Shown: in pieces, positions 26,798-36,389 of the stretch | How positions within the stretch are numbered: the first letter of the stretch is position 1 | Layout of the letters: each line of letters begins with the position of its first letter | NCBI RefSeq assembly: GCF_900177805.1 | Contig: NZ_FXAX01000001.1 | Coordinates: 1,240,001-1,304,000, forward strand | From: Fibrobacter sp. UWB13 | GTDB taxonomy: Bacteria; Fibrobacterota; Fibrobacteria; Fibrobacterales; Fibrobacteraceae | Length of the DNA stretch: 64,000 bases | Direction: 5' to 3' | Program-made: the position numbers and the translations under genes | The notes under the pieces: model-generated | What the model saw: the letters and a program-made list of their open reading frames with translations, nothing else | Databases searched by the model: none | What the model was told of the DNA's origin: nothing

Positions 26798-27925
26798 TTA
26801 CTTCTCGGTATTTTTTATGTATTCAAGGACAGCCTTCAGCCCGTTTTCAATATCATTGCTATTTAAAAGCATATTTATTCGAAAACAAAAACACTTTTCT
26901 GGGTCAAAGCCCTGCAAAATGCCGGGATAGACAAAATAGCCTTTTTCCTTCATCAGGCGTTTCATCGCCTCTACAAAGGATGCATCGTCTACAGCGCAAC
27001 GGATAAAAATCATGGCATAGTGGCCAAAGGTTTCCGGCGAGATTCGGGCAAAATCATAGTTTTTTACAATGTTTTTCACCTTCAGAATGTTATCCTGCCA
27101 AAAGGCTGTGTAAACATCCCGGCAGTCGTCGAAATTCTTTGAAACAAAATGTCTTGCTCCTTCCTGGCAGGAATAGCACAAGGAGCCTCCGTAGATATCT
27201 TCAAGGTTGTTGATGTCATCATAGTATTTTGTATGACACACAACGTAAGAGAATTTTATTCCTTGGAGTCCCAAAGCCTTATGAGGGCTATAAATGTAGA
27301 GGAGATTTTCCTGAACTCCAAAAACTCTTGAAAGTTCATATCCGTTTACGCATAGGGATTCATCTAAGATGACTATTTTACCTGCATCCAGGAGTTTTTG
27401 AATTCCTTTTGTAACGCGCTCCTTAAAATAAATGCTGCAAGAGTTGACCGGAGACGTAAACCAAAATGCAGTACAGTCAGACTGTAGGAGTTCTTCTACA
27501 TCAAAAGTACTGTTTATGTTTTCCATGTAATCGCTAAAAAGGCGATAAGGTATGCCAATGTCATCAACGCAACTTTGTACAGAAAAATAAACCGGCTCTA
27601 CAATCCCCACCTTTTGATTATGCTTTTTTAAGAATATAGCGAGCGTTACGATAGAAAGGGTGCTTTGAGATACAGGCGCAAAAAAAGAATTTTCATAAGC
27701 TTCATCAGAAAATCCCAATTTATGGGCAAGGTCTTTTTTTATGCAGTCAGGAAAGAAATACTGATAATCAAACAAGTCAGACTTTTTACCAAGCTTTACA
27801 ACTGATGCAAGCTTTTCCTTATAGTCAGAACCAGAATTCCAGTCGGAAAGATTTACCGGCGGATTTTCTTTTGGTAATGCTTCTAAAGCAGCTTCCAATT
27901 CCATTTCAATTTCATAATCAGTCAT
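26798..27925 (-). CDS. fold-type I PLP-dependent enzyme (aminotransferase class I/II-like)
   Basis: 375 residues. Class I/II aminotransferase fold: VEPVYFSVQSCVDDIGI, FTSPVNSCS (~156-164, equivalent to the substrate/PLP Asn motif), VILDESLCVNG with Asp188, and Schiff-base Lys216 in YSPHKALGLQGIKFS. The N-terminus (first ~75 residues) is shorter and more acidic than in typical aspartate aminotransferases, and sequence is well diverged, so it may be an aminotransferase, a C-S lyase or a decarboxylase. ATG overlaps the preceding decarboxylase-like gene by 8 bp and the NRPS-like gene starts 15 bp after it, so all three are one transcript. Confidence 0.82.
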   Translation of the reverse strand: MTDYEIEMELEAALEALPKENPPVNLSDWNSGSDYKEKLASVVKLGKKSDLFDYQYFFPDCIKKDLAHKLGFSDEAYENSFFAPVSQSTLSIVTLAIFLKKHNQKVGIVEPVYFSVQSCVDDIGIPYRLFSDYMENINSTFDVEELLQSDCTAFWFTSPVNSCSIYFKERVTKGIQKLLDAGKIVILDESLCVNGYELSRVFGVQENLLYIYSPHKALGLQGIKFSYVVCHTKYYDDINNLEDIYGGSLCYSCQEGARHFVSKNFDDCRDVYTAFWQDNILKVKNIVKNYDFARISPETFGHYAMIFIRCAVDDASFVEAMKRLMKEKGYFVYPGILQGFDPEKCFCFRINMLLNSNDIENGLKAVLEYIKNTEK

Positions 27926-29060
27926 AGAGAGCCTCGTAGTTCATGTAATCGAAGGATTTTATCTGCTGGAATCCGTTTTTTTCGCTGTAAAAACAGATAT
28001 CAGGATAATTGATGCCGTTGAAATAATTCATCTGTGCAAAGGAATAAGAACCCATGTCACCAAAGACGATTTTGTCACCCGGCTTTAAGGGGGCAGAAAA
28101 AGAGTACTCGCCAAATACATCGCCAGAAAGACAGCTGTTTCCTGCAAGCAGATAGGAATAGCCCTTTTCCCCGGCCTGTGGATAAATTACGGGCAGCTGA
28201 TAGTAATTTTTAAGGACATCCAAGGCATGGCACGAAATAGAACTGTCCAAAATGGCGATGTCCTTTCCATTATGCACCACGTCCAAAACAGTGGTCAGAA
28301 GAAAGCCCGCATCCATCACCAAATACTCGCAGGGTTCAATGTGGGTTTTTAAGTGATACTTTGAATGCAGGATGTCCAGATTTTCGGCGAAGTCAGCAAA
28401 ATCAAAATCGTCTTCGAGAAGAGCCTGTCCTCCTCCAAGATTTATCCAAGATACAGAAGGAAGGTAGTCAGAAAATTTATCCAGAACGGCAGAAATCAAA
28501 TTGTTAAAATCTTTTGAGGAAGATCCGCACAAGGCGTGAATGTGAAAACCAGAAATTTTGTCAAAAAAGCGACCATCTACAGCCGAAAGCATTTCTTTTG
28601 TAAGGCCAAAACGGGAATACGGGGCGCATGGATTGTAAACCGGTTCTTCTACGATAGAAACCTCGGGATTCAAGCGGAGGGCAAATTCGTTTTTAGCAGT
28701 AGCGACGTGACTAAAGACCTCTTGCTGATGAGGTGAGTTTAAGACAATGTGAGAGCAATGGGCTGCAATTTCTTCCGCATCTTCTTTTTTGTACGCCGGG
28801 GTATGGACATGAACTTCTTTTCCGAGCTTTGACCCCAACTTTGCCTCAAAAAGCCCAGACGCGGAAACTCCGTCAACATAGGGTTTGATAAAGGGGAACG
28901 ATTTTGCAAAGGGAAAACCTTTCATGGCTAGCAAAAGAGAAAGGCCTGTTTGATCTGCTTTTGCCCGTATGTTCCGGAAATTTTCGGCAAGTACATCAGT
29001 GTTAACGATGTAGCAAGGGGTTGAAAGCTCCTCAATAAAACTGTTCTGATAAAAACACAT
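27918..29060 (-). CDS. carboxynorspermidine-decarboxylase-like fold-III PLP enzyme (NspC paralogue)
   Basis: About 380 residues from ATG 29060; a GTG at 29072 is also possible. Alanine-racemase-fold decarboxylase. Lys in LLAMKGFPFAKSFP is the PLP Lys; GFHIHALCGSS, WINLGGGQAL, HIEPCEYLV, and AGNSCLSGDVFGEYSF (catalytic Cys) match the nspC-type protein at 45083 almost block for block, but overall identity is low. It is therefore a paralogue recruited to the NRPS-like operon, probably decarboxylating an amino-acid-like or amine-containing acid to an amine. First gene of the six-gene operon. EPCE replaces EPGE of the canonical copy, so substrate may differ. Confidence 0.85.
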   Translation of the reverse strand: MCFYQNSFIEELSTPCYIVNTDVLAENFRNIRAKADQTGLSLLLAMKGFPFAKSFPFIKPYVDGVSASGLFEAKLGSKLGKEVHVHTPAYKKEDAEEIAAHCSHIVLNSPHQQEVFSHVATAKNEFALRLNPEVSIVEEPVYNPCAPYSRFGLTKEMLSAVDGRFFDKISGFHIHALCGSSSKDFNNLISAVLDKFSDYLPSVSWINLGGGQALLEDDFDFADFAENLDILHSKYHLKTHIEPCEYLVMDAGFLLTTVLDVVHNGKDIAILDSSISCHALDVLKNYYQLPVIYPQAGEKGYSYLLAGNSCLSGDVFGEYSFSAPLKPGDKIVFGDMGSYSFAQMNYFNGINYPDICFYSEKNGFQQIKSFDYMNYEALYD

Positions 29061-29229
29061 ACACTTCAGCACACACCTTTACAATATTACTACGAAAATA
29101 TAAACAATATTATTACAAAGATGTGGTAAAAAGCTGCTGAAATAAAATAAAAACGAATAAACCCTATACCCACAGTTTTACTGATGGCATATTGAGGTCA
29201 AAAACCTTTTAGTATAGTATCAAATAAGT
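29061..29229 (-). promoter_or_regulatory. upstream region of the six-gene operon with direct repeats
   Basis: AT-rich 170 bp between the decarboxylase start and the ftsK stop. Two near-identical 13-mers, ACAATATTACTAC (29081-29093) and ACAATATTATTAC (29104-29116), are spaced 23 bp apart, suggesting a two-site operator near the promoter. Exact -10/-35 not assigned. Confidence 0.45.
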
Positions 29230-32200
29230 TTACCCAAATCTTCCGGAGCGTTCGAGTTGCATGAGTTCGTCCATTCCAATGAGCATGGCACGCGGTTTCG
29301 AATTGCCCTTGCTGGGGCCGCACACGCCAAGGCCATAAAGCTGGTCCACAATCTTCCCTGCTCGGCTGTAGCCCACACTAAAGTGGCGCTGTACCGCCGA
29401 AGTCGATAGACCGTTCACGCTAATCGCCCATTGAGCCACTTCGAACAGGAGCTTGTCGAGTTTCTCGTTCTTGAGAGAACCACCGCCTTCTTCATCGCCT
29501 TCTTCGCCACCCGAGACATCGAACGATTCCACCTGCGGGTAGAACACGTTCTGGTCGGAGCATGCGTCGGCCAAGCGTTCGGCTTCTTCGTCGCTGAGGA
29601 AAGCACCATGCACGCGCACCGGATCCGGGTCGTTCACAGCCTTGTAAAGCATGTCGCCACGACCCAAAAGTTTTTCTGCACCGGCATGATCCATCACCGT
29701 GCGGGCGTCAATCTGCGATGCGACCTTGAAGCTGATTCGCGTCGGCAAGTTCGCTTTGATGATACCCGTAATGACCTTCACAGACGGACGCTGCGTGGCA
29801 AGCACCAAGTGGATACCCACAGCACGAGCCTTAGCCGCTAAACGAGCCACGGACTTTTCGATTTCCTTGCCCGCGACCATCATGAGGTCCGCCATTTCGT
29901 CGATAATCACGACGATAAATGCCATACGGTGACCGCGATCTTCTTCAGGGACTTCATCCGGTAATTCACCCGCTTCGAACTTTGCGTTGAAACCGCCAAT
30001 GTTACGCACCTTCGCAGAAGCCAAAACTTCGGTACGGCGGTCCATCTCATAGCAGAGCCACTGGAGCGCCTGGATAGCAATTTCGGGTTTCGTGATGACA
30101 GGCGCCAAGAGATGCGGGATGTTTTCGTACATCTTGAGTTCCACCGCCTTCGGGTCCACGAGAATCATGCGGAGTTCATCCGGAGTCTTGCTAAACAGCA
30201 TCGACGCCATAAGCGCGTTAATGCAAACAGACTTACCGGAACCCGTCTGACCTGCAATCAGCAAGTGCGGTGCCTTCGCCAAATCCATCGTGAACGATTC
30301 ACCGGTGATGTCCTTCCCTAGCGCCACAAGAATCTTGTCATGCGCGGGCTTGAACTTTTCGCTCATGAACACATCGCGGCAGAACACGGTCTGGAACTTG
30401 CGATTCGGGATTTCAACGCCAACGGCAGCCTTGCCAGGAATCGGCGCCAAAATGCGGATGGACGAGACCTTGAGCGGGAGCGCCAAGTCTTCTTGCAAAG
30501 CCGAGAAGCGGCTTACTTTCACACCTGGACCCGGTTCCACTTCAAAACGAGTAATCATCGGGCCCGTTTCGCAACCAATTACACGACCCTTGACCTTGAA
30601 GTTTTCAAGCTTTTCTTCGAGCATCTTACCGATGGCGTTCAGCTCTTCTTCGGTGTAATCCGCAGTCTGCGCTTCGTGCGTGTCAAGAATTTTTGCGATT
30701 TCAGGAATCTTGTATTCGTCGTAAGACGCCGTCGGAGCCACAGGAATCGGAGCAGAATGAACAGCCGGTTTAGATGCCGGGCGAGCTTTTCCACCAAAAT
30801 CAGATCCAAAGGTCGGGTCCTCGCCCGCTTCATCAGCACCGACAACAACCGGGGCAAAAGATTCATCATCTTCGACCGCCGGGCTTCCCGGGAAGTCCTC
30901 TACGTAGGCGCCATCGCCGCCCAAAAGCTCTTCGGCATGGATTGCCGCACGAGTTTCCACAGAATCCGAAAGCGTAGCATCACGGACAATCGTATTCGCG
31001 CTCGTTGAAGAATTCGTAGCCCCCGCAGGTTTAGCCGTTTTCGAAGATTTCGGTACTTCAACTTTTCCAACAACAGTTCTCTCAGAGGTTCGACGAGCAG
31101 CCCCGCCAACATTTGCCGCATTTACGCCAGCATTCGCAGCAGTATTTCCAGCAATAGCTGCATCCACAGTTTCAGAGCCCGCCGTACGGCGCACATCGCC
31201 CTTCACCTGCATACGACCCTTATGACCCTTTTCCCAGTCAATCAAGTCGCGGGCACGGCGAAGCGCGCCAATGCGTTCCTTGATTTCCAAAATCTGGAGT
31301 GCATTCATGTGGCGTTCATTCAAACGCAATTCTTCTTCCAAGCGACGGATTTCCGGATCTTCATAGACGCCATCACTGTCCGTTCCGCCCAACGTTCCTC
31401 CCACTGGAACATTCCCGGCATTACCTATCGTCGCATTTGGCAAATCGCCCGGTCGCGCATTCCCCGCAGCATTTTTAGGCAAAAAATTCCCCGTCGCATA
31501 CTGGGGCAAACCAAACGAATCCCCGACTTGCGTCTGCATCTCCGAGCGATTCACATCTAAATCGTCCGTGAGCCAGTTATGGCGACCGTTAAACGGTTCG
31601 ACTTTCCCGCGCCTACGCATTTTCACGGAATCCGGAACAAAAATCATCGTCTCGTCTTCCATGACCACGCCACGGCGGAGCGTCTTTTTCTCTTCGACCT
31701 TTTCGCTCTTCTTATCGCTCTTAACGGCAGGGAAATCGAGCGTTTCAATTTCAATCTTGCCCATCGAACGGCGCTGTCCAAAAACACCACACACATAACG
31801 CATCGCCTGCGCGATAAACTTAAAATGCCTCGGTCGCACACCAAATGAAAGCACAAGAATCAAGGCAAGCGCCACCAATAGCAAAATCAGTGGAGCCACA
31901 TACGAAACTTTCCCAAACACAGGGATCGCCAAGTTCTGCAAAAAGAACTCGCCCAACACGCCACCGCTCATCGAAAGAGTTTCATTCGAGACATGCTTAT
32001 CGCCAAAATTTTTAAGCGACATGAGGAACGACACATTCACAGCAAGCAGGCTCGCTCCCACTGCAAAACGCAGCAACTTTCCACGAAGCGAAGCAATCGC
32101 AATAAAAACACCCCAAAGGATAAGCGCCGCCGTAAAGATAACGACAGCCACACGCCCAAACAGGAACGTCATAAAGCTCGGGAACATGACGCCAAAATAA

Positions 32201-32394
32201 TCCCCAAGCCAGTTTTCTTGCTCGCCCACAATCGAAGTCGTGATGCAGCCAAGCAGCAGAATGACACCGGCAAGCATAACCAGGTAGCCCACCATCATCG
32301 TAATAAAATACGAATCTGGCTCCTGAATGTCCTTTTTCGGTTCGACTTTAGGCTTCTTCGTTTTCTTTACAGTTTTTTTCTTTTGTGCAGCCAA
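29230..32394 (-). CDS. ftsK: FtsK/SpoIIIE DNA translocase
   Basis: About 1054 residues. Septal DNA pump that moves chromosome dimers and sisters apart during division. Four or so N-terminal membrane segments (~30-190), then a long low-complexity Asn/Ala/Glu linker (~200-600), a motor domain with Walker A LIAGQTGSGKSVCIN near residue 713, VDPKAVELKMYENIPHL and IVVIIDEMADLMM, and a C-terminal gamma winged-helix domain (LSTSAVQRHFSVGYSRAG). No ATG fits the start: two TTG codons occur, and the second (32392-32394) is preceded by AGGAG at 7 nt, so I chose it. Confidence 0.95.
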   Translation of the reverse strand: MAAQKKKTVKKTKKPKVEPKKDIQEPDSYFITMMVGYLVMLAGVILLLGCITTSIVGEQENWLGDYFGVMFPSFMTFLFGRVAVVIFTAALILWGVFIAIASLRGKLLRFAVGASLLAVNVSFLMSLKNFGDKHVSNETLSMSGGVLGEFFLQNLAIPVFGKVSYVAPLILLLVALALILVLSFGVRPRHFKFIAQAMRYVCGVFGQRRSMGKIEIETLDFPAVKSDKKSEKVEEKKTLRRGVVMEDETMIFVPDSVKMRRRGKVEPFNGRHNWLTDDLDVNRSEMQTQVGDSFGLPQYATGNFLPKNAAGNARPGDLPNATIGNAGNVPVGGTLGGTDSDGVYEDPEIRRLEEELRLNERHMNALQILEIKERIGALRRARDLIDWEKGHKGRMQVKGDVRRTAGSETVDAAIAGNTAANAGVNAANVGGAARRTSERTVVGKVEVPKSSKTAKPAGATNSSTSANTIVRDATLSDSVETRAAIHAEELLGGDGAYVEDFPGSPAVEDDESFAPVVVGADEAGEDPTFGSDFGGKARPASKPAVHSAPIPVAPTASYDEYKIPEIAKILDTHEAQTADYTEEELNAIGKMLEEKLENFKVKGRVIGCETGPMITRFEVEPGPGVKVSRFSALQEDLALPLKVSSIRILAPIPGKAAVGVEIPNRKFQTVFCRDVFMSEKFKPAHDKILVALGKDITGESFTMDLAKAPHLLIAGQTGSGKSVCINALMASMLFSKTPDELRMILVDPKAVELKMYENIPHLLAPVITKPEIAIQALQWLCYEMDRRTEVLASAKVRNIGGFNAKFEAGELPDEVPEEDRGHRMAFIVVIIDEMADLMMVAGKEIEKSVARLAAKARAVGIHLVLATQRPSVKVITGIIKANLPTRISFKVASQIDARTVMDHAGAEKLLGRGDMLYKAVNDPDPVRVHGAFLSDEEAERLADACSDQNVFYPQVESFDVSGGEEGDEEGGGSLKNEKLDKLLFEVAQWAISVNGLSTSAVQRHFSVGYSRAGKIVDQLYGLGVCGPSKGNSKPRAMLIGMDELMQLERSGRFG

Positions 32395-32495
32395 AAACAA
32401 GCTCCTCTATTTTTCTTCATAAATATAGTTTTTATGGTTCATTATTTTAGCACAAAAAATGACACCCCTTACTCAATTATTATCTTTTTTATGTC

Positions 32496-35400
32496 ATGGC
32501 ACAGAAAAATTCAAAAAATCAAAAAAAGCTTTTTTTCGGGGTAGCATTTTCGGCAATCGCCGTCTTGCTCATTCTCATTTTTGGTAATTCACACGAAAAC
32601 TATATCGCTGAATCGGCAGAAAACATTTTTTACGACCAGTTCTTTAAATGGAATACCGAAGTCATGGACACCACAGGTGTCAAAGATGGAATTACACTAG
32701 AAACCAATTCCTACAACGACCCCAACATCATCATCGCCGATATCGATGAAAAATCGCTGCAAAAACTCGGGCACTACTATAGCTGGGACAGATCCATCCA
32801 TGCCAAGGTCATCGAAAACCTGGGTAAAGGCGGAGCCGCAGCTGTCGCATTCGATATTCTGTTTAAAGATGCCGACTTCGGCAAAAAGAAGGCTACACAG
32901 TGCCAGCAAATTCTTACGGAACTCGATCCAGATACAAGCCATACCAAATTTTTCACCCAAATCCAGTCCTATTACAACTACGATTCCATGCTCGTCGAGG
33001 CAACGCATAATTCTAACATTTGCATCGTCAGCTTTTTGATGCCGCACGTCTCGTACTACAAAAACAAAAGCGACTGGGAACCCCTGAGTACCTGGGAGCG
33101 CGCCAAAGAAGTCGGCTTTTCATCGACGTTCCAGTTAAACCAAGTCGACAAGCCTCAAGATATCGAATCTCGCCAGTTGCTCGACAACGTATTCCCGGAA
33201 CTTGCTAACGCAGGCGCCCGCCTCGGAGCAGTAAACGCCTATCCCGATAACGACGGTACGGTTCGCCGCATCAAAATGTTATACAAGTTCCCCTATGTCG
33301 AAAACGACAAACTCGCGCCGCAACGCATTTACTCGACTCTTTCGCTAATGACCATTTTGCACCTGTTCCACAAAGATCCCAAAGACGTGAAAATCAAGAT
33401 GGGACAGTACATCGACATCGGAAAGCCTTTCGGGATTTACCGCGATACCCTCGGCGAATACCACACGACATACCCGAACTTCACTTACCCCATGTTTACC
33501 GCCTTGCGCGACAAGATGAAACAGATTAAAGCAAGCGGTGTAAAAAAGGCAAACCTCGTCGAGACCTCCTCCAAAATCATCGCCAAACGAAACGAAGACG
33601 GGCATATCGTTTTTGACATTTTTATCGATGACGAACAGCAACTCGATAGCAAGCTTTCCCGCATTTTACGAAGACTTCCAATCGGCATATTCGACAAGCT
33701 CGAAGGAACCAGTTCCATCGACCTGAAATTCGGCTACAAAATATCAAAGAGCGAAGACGACGAAGGCGTCTACGTCATCACAGATGAAAACGACGAAGAA
33801 TTCTTTATCACGCCAAGTATTCTCAAGACGATTCATTTTTACGAACCCAGCTATCGGCACATAAAAATTGGCGAATACATAAATTTATCCAGACACATGG
33901 ATATCAGTTACAATAGGGAAAAAGACGAGTGGTCTGCCTCCAACAGCTTTTTCACGAATAATATTCTACAGGAAATCGCCAAGGCAACGGATGAGCAAAT
34001 CAGCAACTTAAAGGCCGGTGAAGAATTACGATTCGGTCCATACAAAAAAATCCCCATCGACAAGGAAGGTCAATTTTTAATCAAGTTCAAGGGAAGATTC
34101 AATAAAGTCACACCGAATACGAGAACATTCAAGCACGTTTCCTACTATGATATTTACAGAGATTCCATAAATCTTGACCAGTATGCCGGCAAAACCATCA
34201 TTCTCGGTTCCTCAGTTTCGGCACTTTTCGATATTGTGAACGGTCCGCACGAAGAAAACCTCCCTGCGATTCTTGTGCACGCAAGCACCATCAAAAACAT
34301 TCTTGAAGACGACTATCTGACCATAATGAAAGAACGTTACCAGCGTTATGCCGTGATTTTGCTCGCCCTGATTTGCACGTTCGTCGGTCTTTACTTCAGA
34401 AGTTTTGCCTCGCTCCTTTTTGTAATTGGCATTTCCGTTCTTTATACACTTTTTGCGTTCTTCTGCTTCAAGCACAATATTTACATCGGTGTTTCAAAGC
34501 AACTTTTGGCAATCATTTCGACCAACATGTTTGCCATGGTCGTGCAAGCGTATTTCGAAAACAAGGAGAAAAAATTCATTGAAAGTTCATTCAAGCAATA
34601 CATTTCTCCGGAACTGATTGACGAAATGGTGGCAGGCGGCATCACCCCGGAACTCGGTGGCGAAGAATCCAAGATTACCGCTTACTTTACCGACATCCAG
34701 GGATTCTCGACATTCTCCGAAAAGATTGGAAGCGCAAGCAAGCTAGTCGAACTGTTAAACGAATACCTGACCGCCATGACGGATGTCTTGATGAAAAACA
34801 AAGGCACGCTGGACAAGTACGAAGGTGATGCCATTATCGCATTCTTTGGCGCTCCTAAGCCTTACACCGAGCACGCCCAATGCGCTTGCGACACCGCACT
34901 CGACATGCAAAGCGAACTCTTAAGATTACGCAAAAAATGGCACAGCGAAGGCAACAAATGGCCACAAGTCGTCCACGACATGCACATGCGCATTGGCATC
35001 AACACAGGCAACATCGTGACTGGAAACATGGGTTCAACCATGCGTAAAAACTACACAATGATGGGCGACGAAGTAAACCTTGCCGCACGCCTTGAAAGTG
35101 CAGCCAAACAGTACGGAGCCTACATCCACATCTGCAAGAACACCATTGACCAGCTTGTCGAACAGGGAATCAACGACCAGTACATCTACCGTACACTCGA
35201 CATCATCCGCGTTGTCGGTAAAGACGAACCCGTTGAAACATTTGAACTTATCGGCTACACCAACGACGAAAATGCAGATACGCTCAACAAGCTCTGTAAG
35301 CTTTGGGAACAAGCCCGCACTGCCTATCTCGACATGCAATGGGACAAGGCAATTGAGCTCTTCACGCAATGTCTTGAATTCGAGCCGCACCTGCCTGGGC

Positions 35401-35525
35401 GCGATCCGGGCAGCAAGACTTGTCCGAGTGAAGTCTACATCAAGCGCTGCAAAGCCTATAAACAAAATCCGCCCGCTCACGCAGGCGAAAAATGGGATGG
35501 AATCTTTACCGCTACAGAAAAGTAG
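32496..35525 (+). CDS. CHASE2-domain class III adenylate/guanylate cyclase
   Basis: 1009 residues. N-terminal membrane anchor (15-30), then a large periplasmic CHASE2 sensor (~40-610) with VAFDILFKDADFGKK and the later GKTIILGSSVSALFDI; three membrane helices near 620-690 (VILLALICTFVGLYF and following); catalytic domain ~725-905 with metal Asp in YFTDIQGFSTFS and YEGDAIIAFFG, and MRIGINTGNIVTGNMGS. The C-terminal ~90 residues form a TPR-like helical tail (WEQARTAYLDMQWDKAIELF). Likely makes cAMP in response to an envelope signal. Divergent from ftsK. Confidence 0.93.
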   Translation: MAQKNSKNQKKLFFGVAFSAIAVLLILIFGNSHENYIAESAENIFYDQFFKWNTEVMDTTGVKDGITLETNSYNDPNIIIADIDEKSLQKLGHYYSWDRSIHAKVIENLGKGGAAAVAFDILFKDADFGKKKATQCQQILTELDPDTSHTKFFTQIQSYYNYDSMLVEATHNSNICIVSFLMPHVSYYKNKSDWEPLSTWERAKEVGFSSTFQLNQVDKPQDIESRQLLDNVFPELANAGARLGAVNAYPDNDGTVRRIKMLYKFPYVENDKLAPQRIYSTLSLMTILHLFHKDPKDVKIKMGQYIDIGKPFGIYRDTLGEYHTTYPNFTYPMFTALRDKMKQIKASGVKKANLVETSSKIIAKRNEDGHIVFDIFIDDEQQLDSKLSRILRRLPIGIFDKLEGTSSIDLKFGYKISKSEDDEGVYVITDENDEEFFITPSILKTIHFYEPSYRHIKIGEYINLSRHMDISYNREKDEWSASNSFFTNNILQEIAKATDEQISNLKAGEELRFGPYKKIPIDKEGQFLIKFKGRFNKVTPNTRTFKHVSYYDIYRDSINLDQYAGKTIILGSSVSALFDIVNGPHEENLPAILVHASTIKNILEDDYLTIMKERYQRYAVILLALICTFVGLYFRSFASLLFVIGISVLYTLFAFFCFKHNIYIGVSKQLLAIISTNMFAMVVQAYFENKEKKFIESSFKQYISPELIDEMVAGGITPELGGEESKITAYFTDIQGFSTFSEKIGSASKLVELLNEYLTAMTDVLMKNKGTLDKYEGDAIIAFFGAPKPYTEHAQCACDTALDMQSELLRLRKKWHSEGNKWPQVVHDMHMRIGINTGNIVTGNMGSTMRKNYTMMGDEVNLAARLESAAKQYGAYIHICKNTIDQLVEQGINDQYIYRTLDIIRVVGKDEPVETFELIGYTNDENADTLNKLCKLWEQARTAYLDMQWDKAIELFTQCLEFEPHLPGRDPGSKTCPSEVYIKRCKAYKQNPPAHAGEKWDGIFTATEK

Positions 35526-35535
35526 CGGGAAACTC

Positions 35536-36387
35536 CTAGTTCAGTTCCATATTGTCGATGAGACGGGTCTTTCCGAAGAAGGCGGCGGCGAGAATCACAA
35601 CCTTGTCTTCTGCAGCGAGAGCGCCATTGCACTTCTGCAAGTTCTTCTGGTTAGCCACTTCCACATACTGCACAATGCCACGGGCAGCGACAATAGACTT
35701 CACGACGATATCGCGAATCTTCGTAACGCTGCGTTCGCCAGCTTCGTAGGCAACCTTAGCAGCCTTCAAGCCGTTGTAAATGCCGAGAGCCTGAGCGCGT
35801 TCTTCTTCCGTCAAGTATTCGTTACGGCTAGAACGGGCAAGCCCGCTTTCTTCACGCACGATCTTCACACGATGAATCTTGATGTTGAAGTTCAAGTCCT
35901 TCACCATTTTTTCGATCAAGAACACCTGCTGGTAATCCTTCTCGCCAAAGTAAGCGTCATTTGCACCAGAAATGAGGAAAAGCTTAGAGACAACCGTCAA
36001 GACACCACGGAAATGTCCCGGACGGTAAGCACCGCAATACATGCCTTCGAGCTGTTCATCACGAACAAGCGTCATCGGGTCGCCATCGGGGTACATTTCA
36101 GCAACAGACGGAGCAAAAACGTAATCTGCACCGATAGATTCGGCAAGCTTAGCATCAGCTTCTAAACGTTTCGGATACTTGTCCAAGTCTTCGTTTTTAC
36201 CGAACTGGATTGGGTTCAAAAATACACTTACAACAGTCACATCGCACTCGCTCACGGATGCCTTGATAAGAGCGCCATGACCTTCATGGAGCGCACCCAT
36301 CGTTGGAACGAGACCGATTCTTTTCCCTTCCTTTGCAAGAGGAGCAAGCGTTTGACGTAGGGAATCGATAGACTTAATTATCTGCAT
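35536..36387 (-). CDS. panC: pantothenate synthetase
   Basis: 283 residues. Condenses pantoate and beta-alanine with ATP to give pantothenate. HIGH-type motif VPTMGALHEGHGALI, FLNPIQFGKNEDLDKYP, GAYRPGHFRGVLTVV and FGEKDYQQVFLI are all intact. Third gene of the folK-dNK-panC operon; 2 bp after the kinase gene stop. panB and panD are not in the window. Confidence 0.97.
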   Translation of the reverse strand: MQIIKSIDSLRQTLAPLAKEGKRIGLVPTMGALHEGHGALIKASVSECDVTVVSVFLNPIQFGKNEDLDKYPKRLEADAKLAESIGADYVFAPSVAEMYPDGDPMTLVRDEQLEGMYCGAYRPGHFRGVLTVVSKLFLISGANDAYFGEKDYQQVFLIEKMVKDLNFNIKIHRVKIVREESGLARSSRNEYLTEEERAQALGIYNGLKAAKVAYEAGERSVTKIRDIVVKSIVAARGIVQYVEVANQKNLQKCNGALAAEDKVVILAAAFFGKTRLIDNMELN

Positions 36388-36389
36388 GT

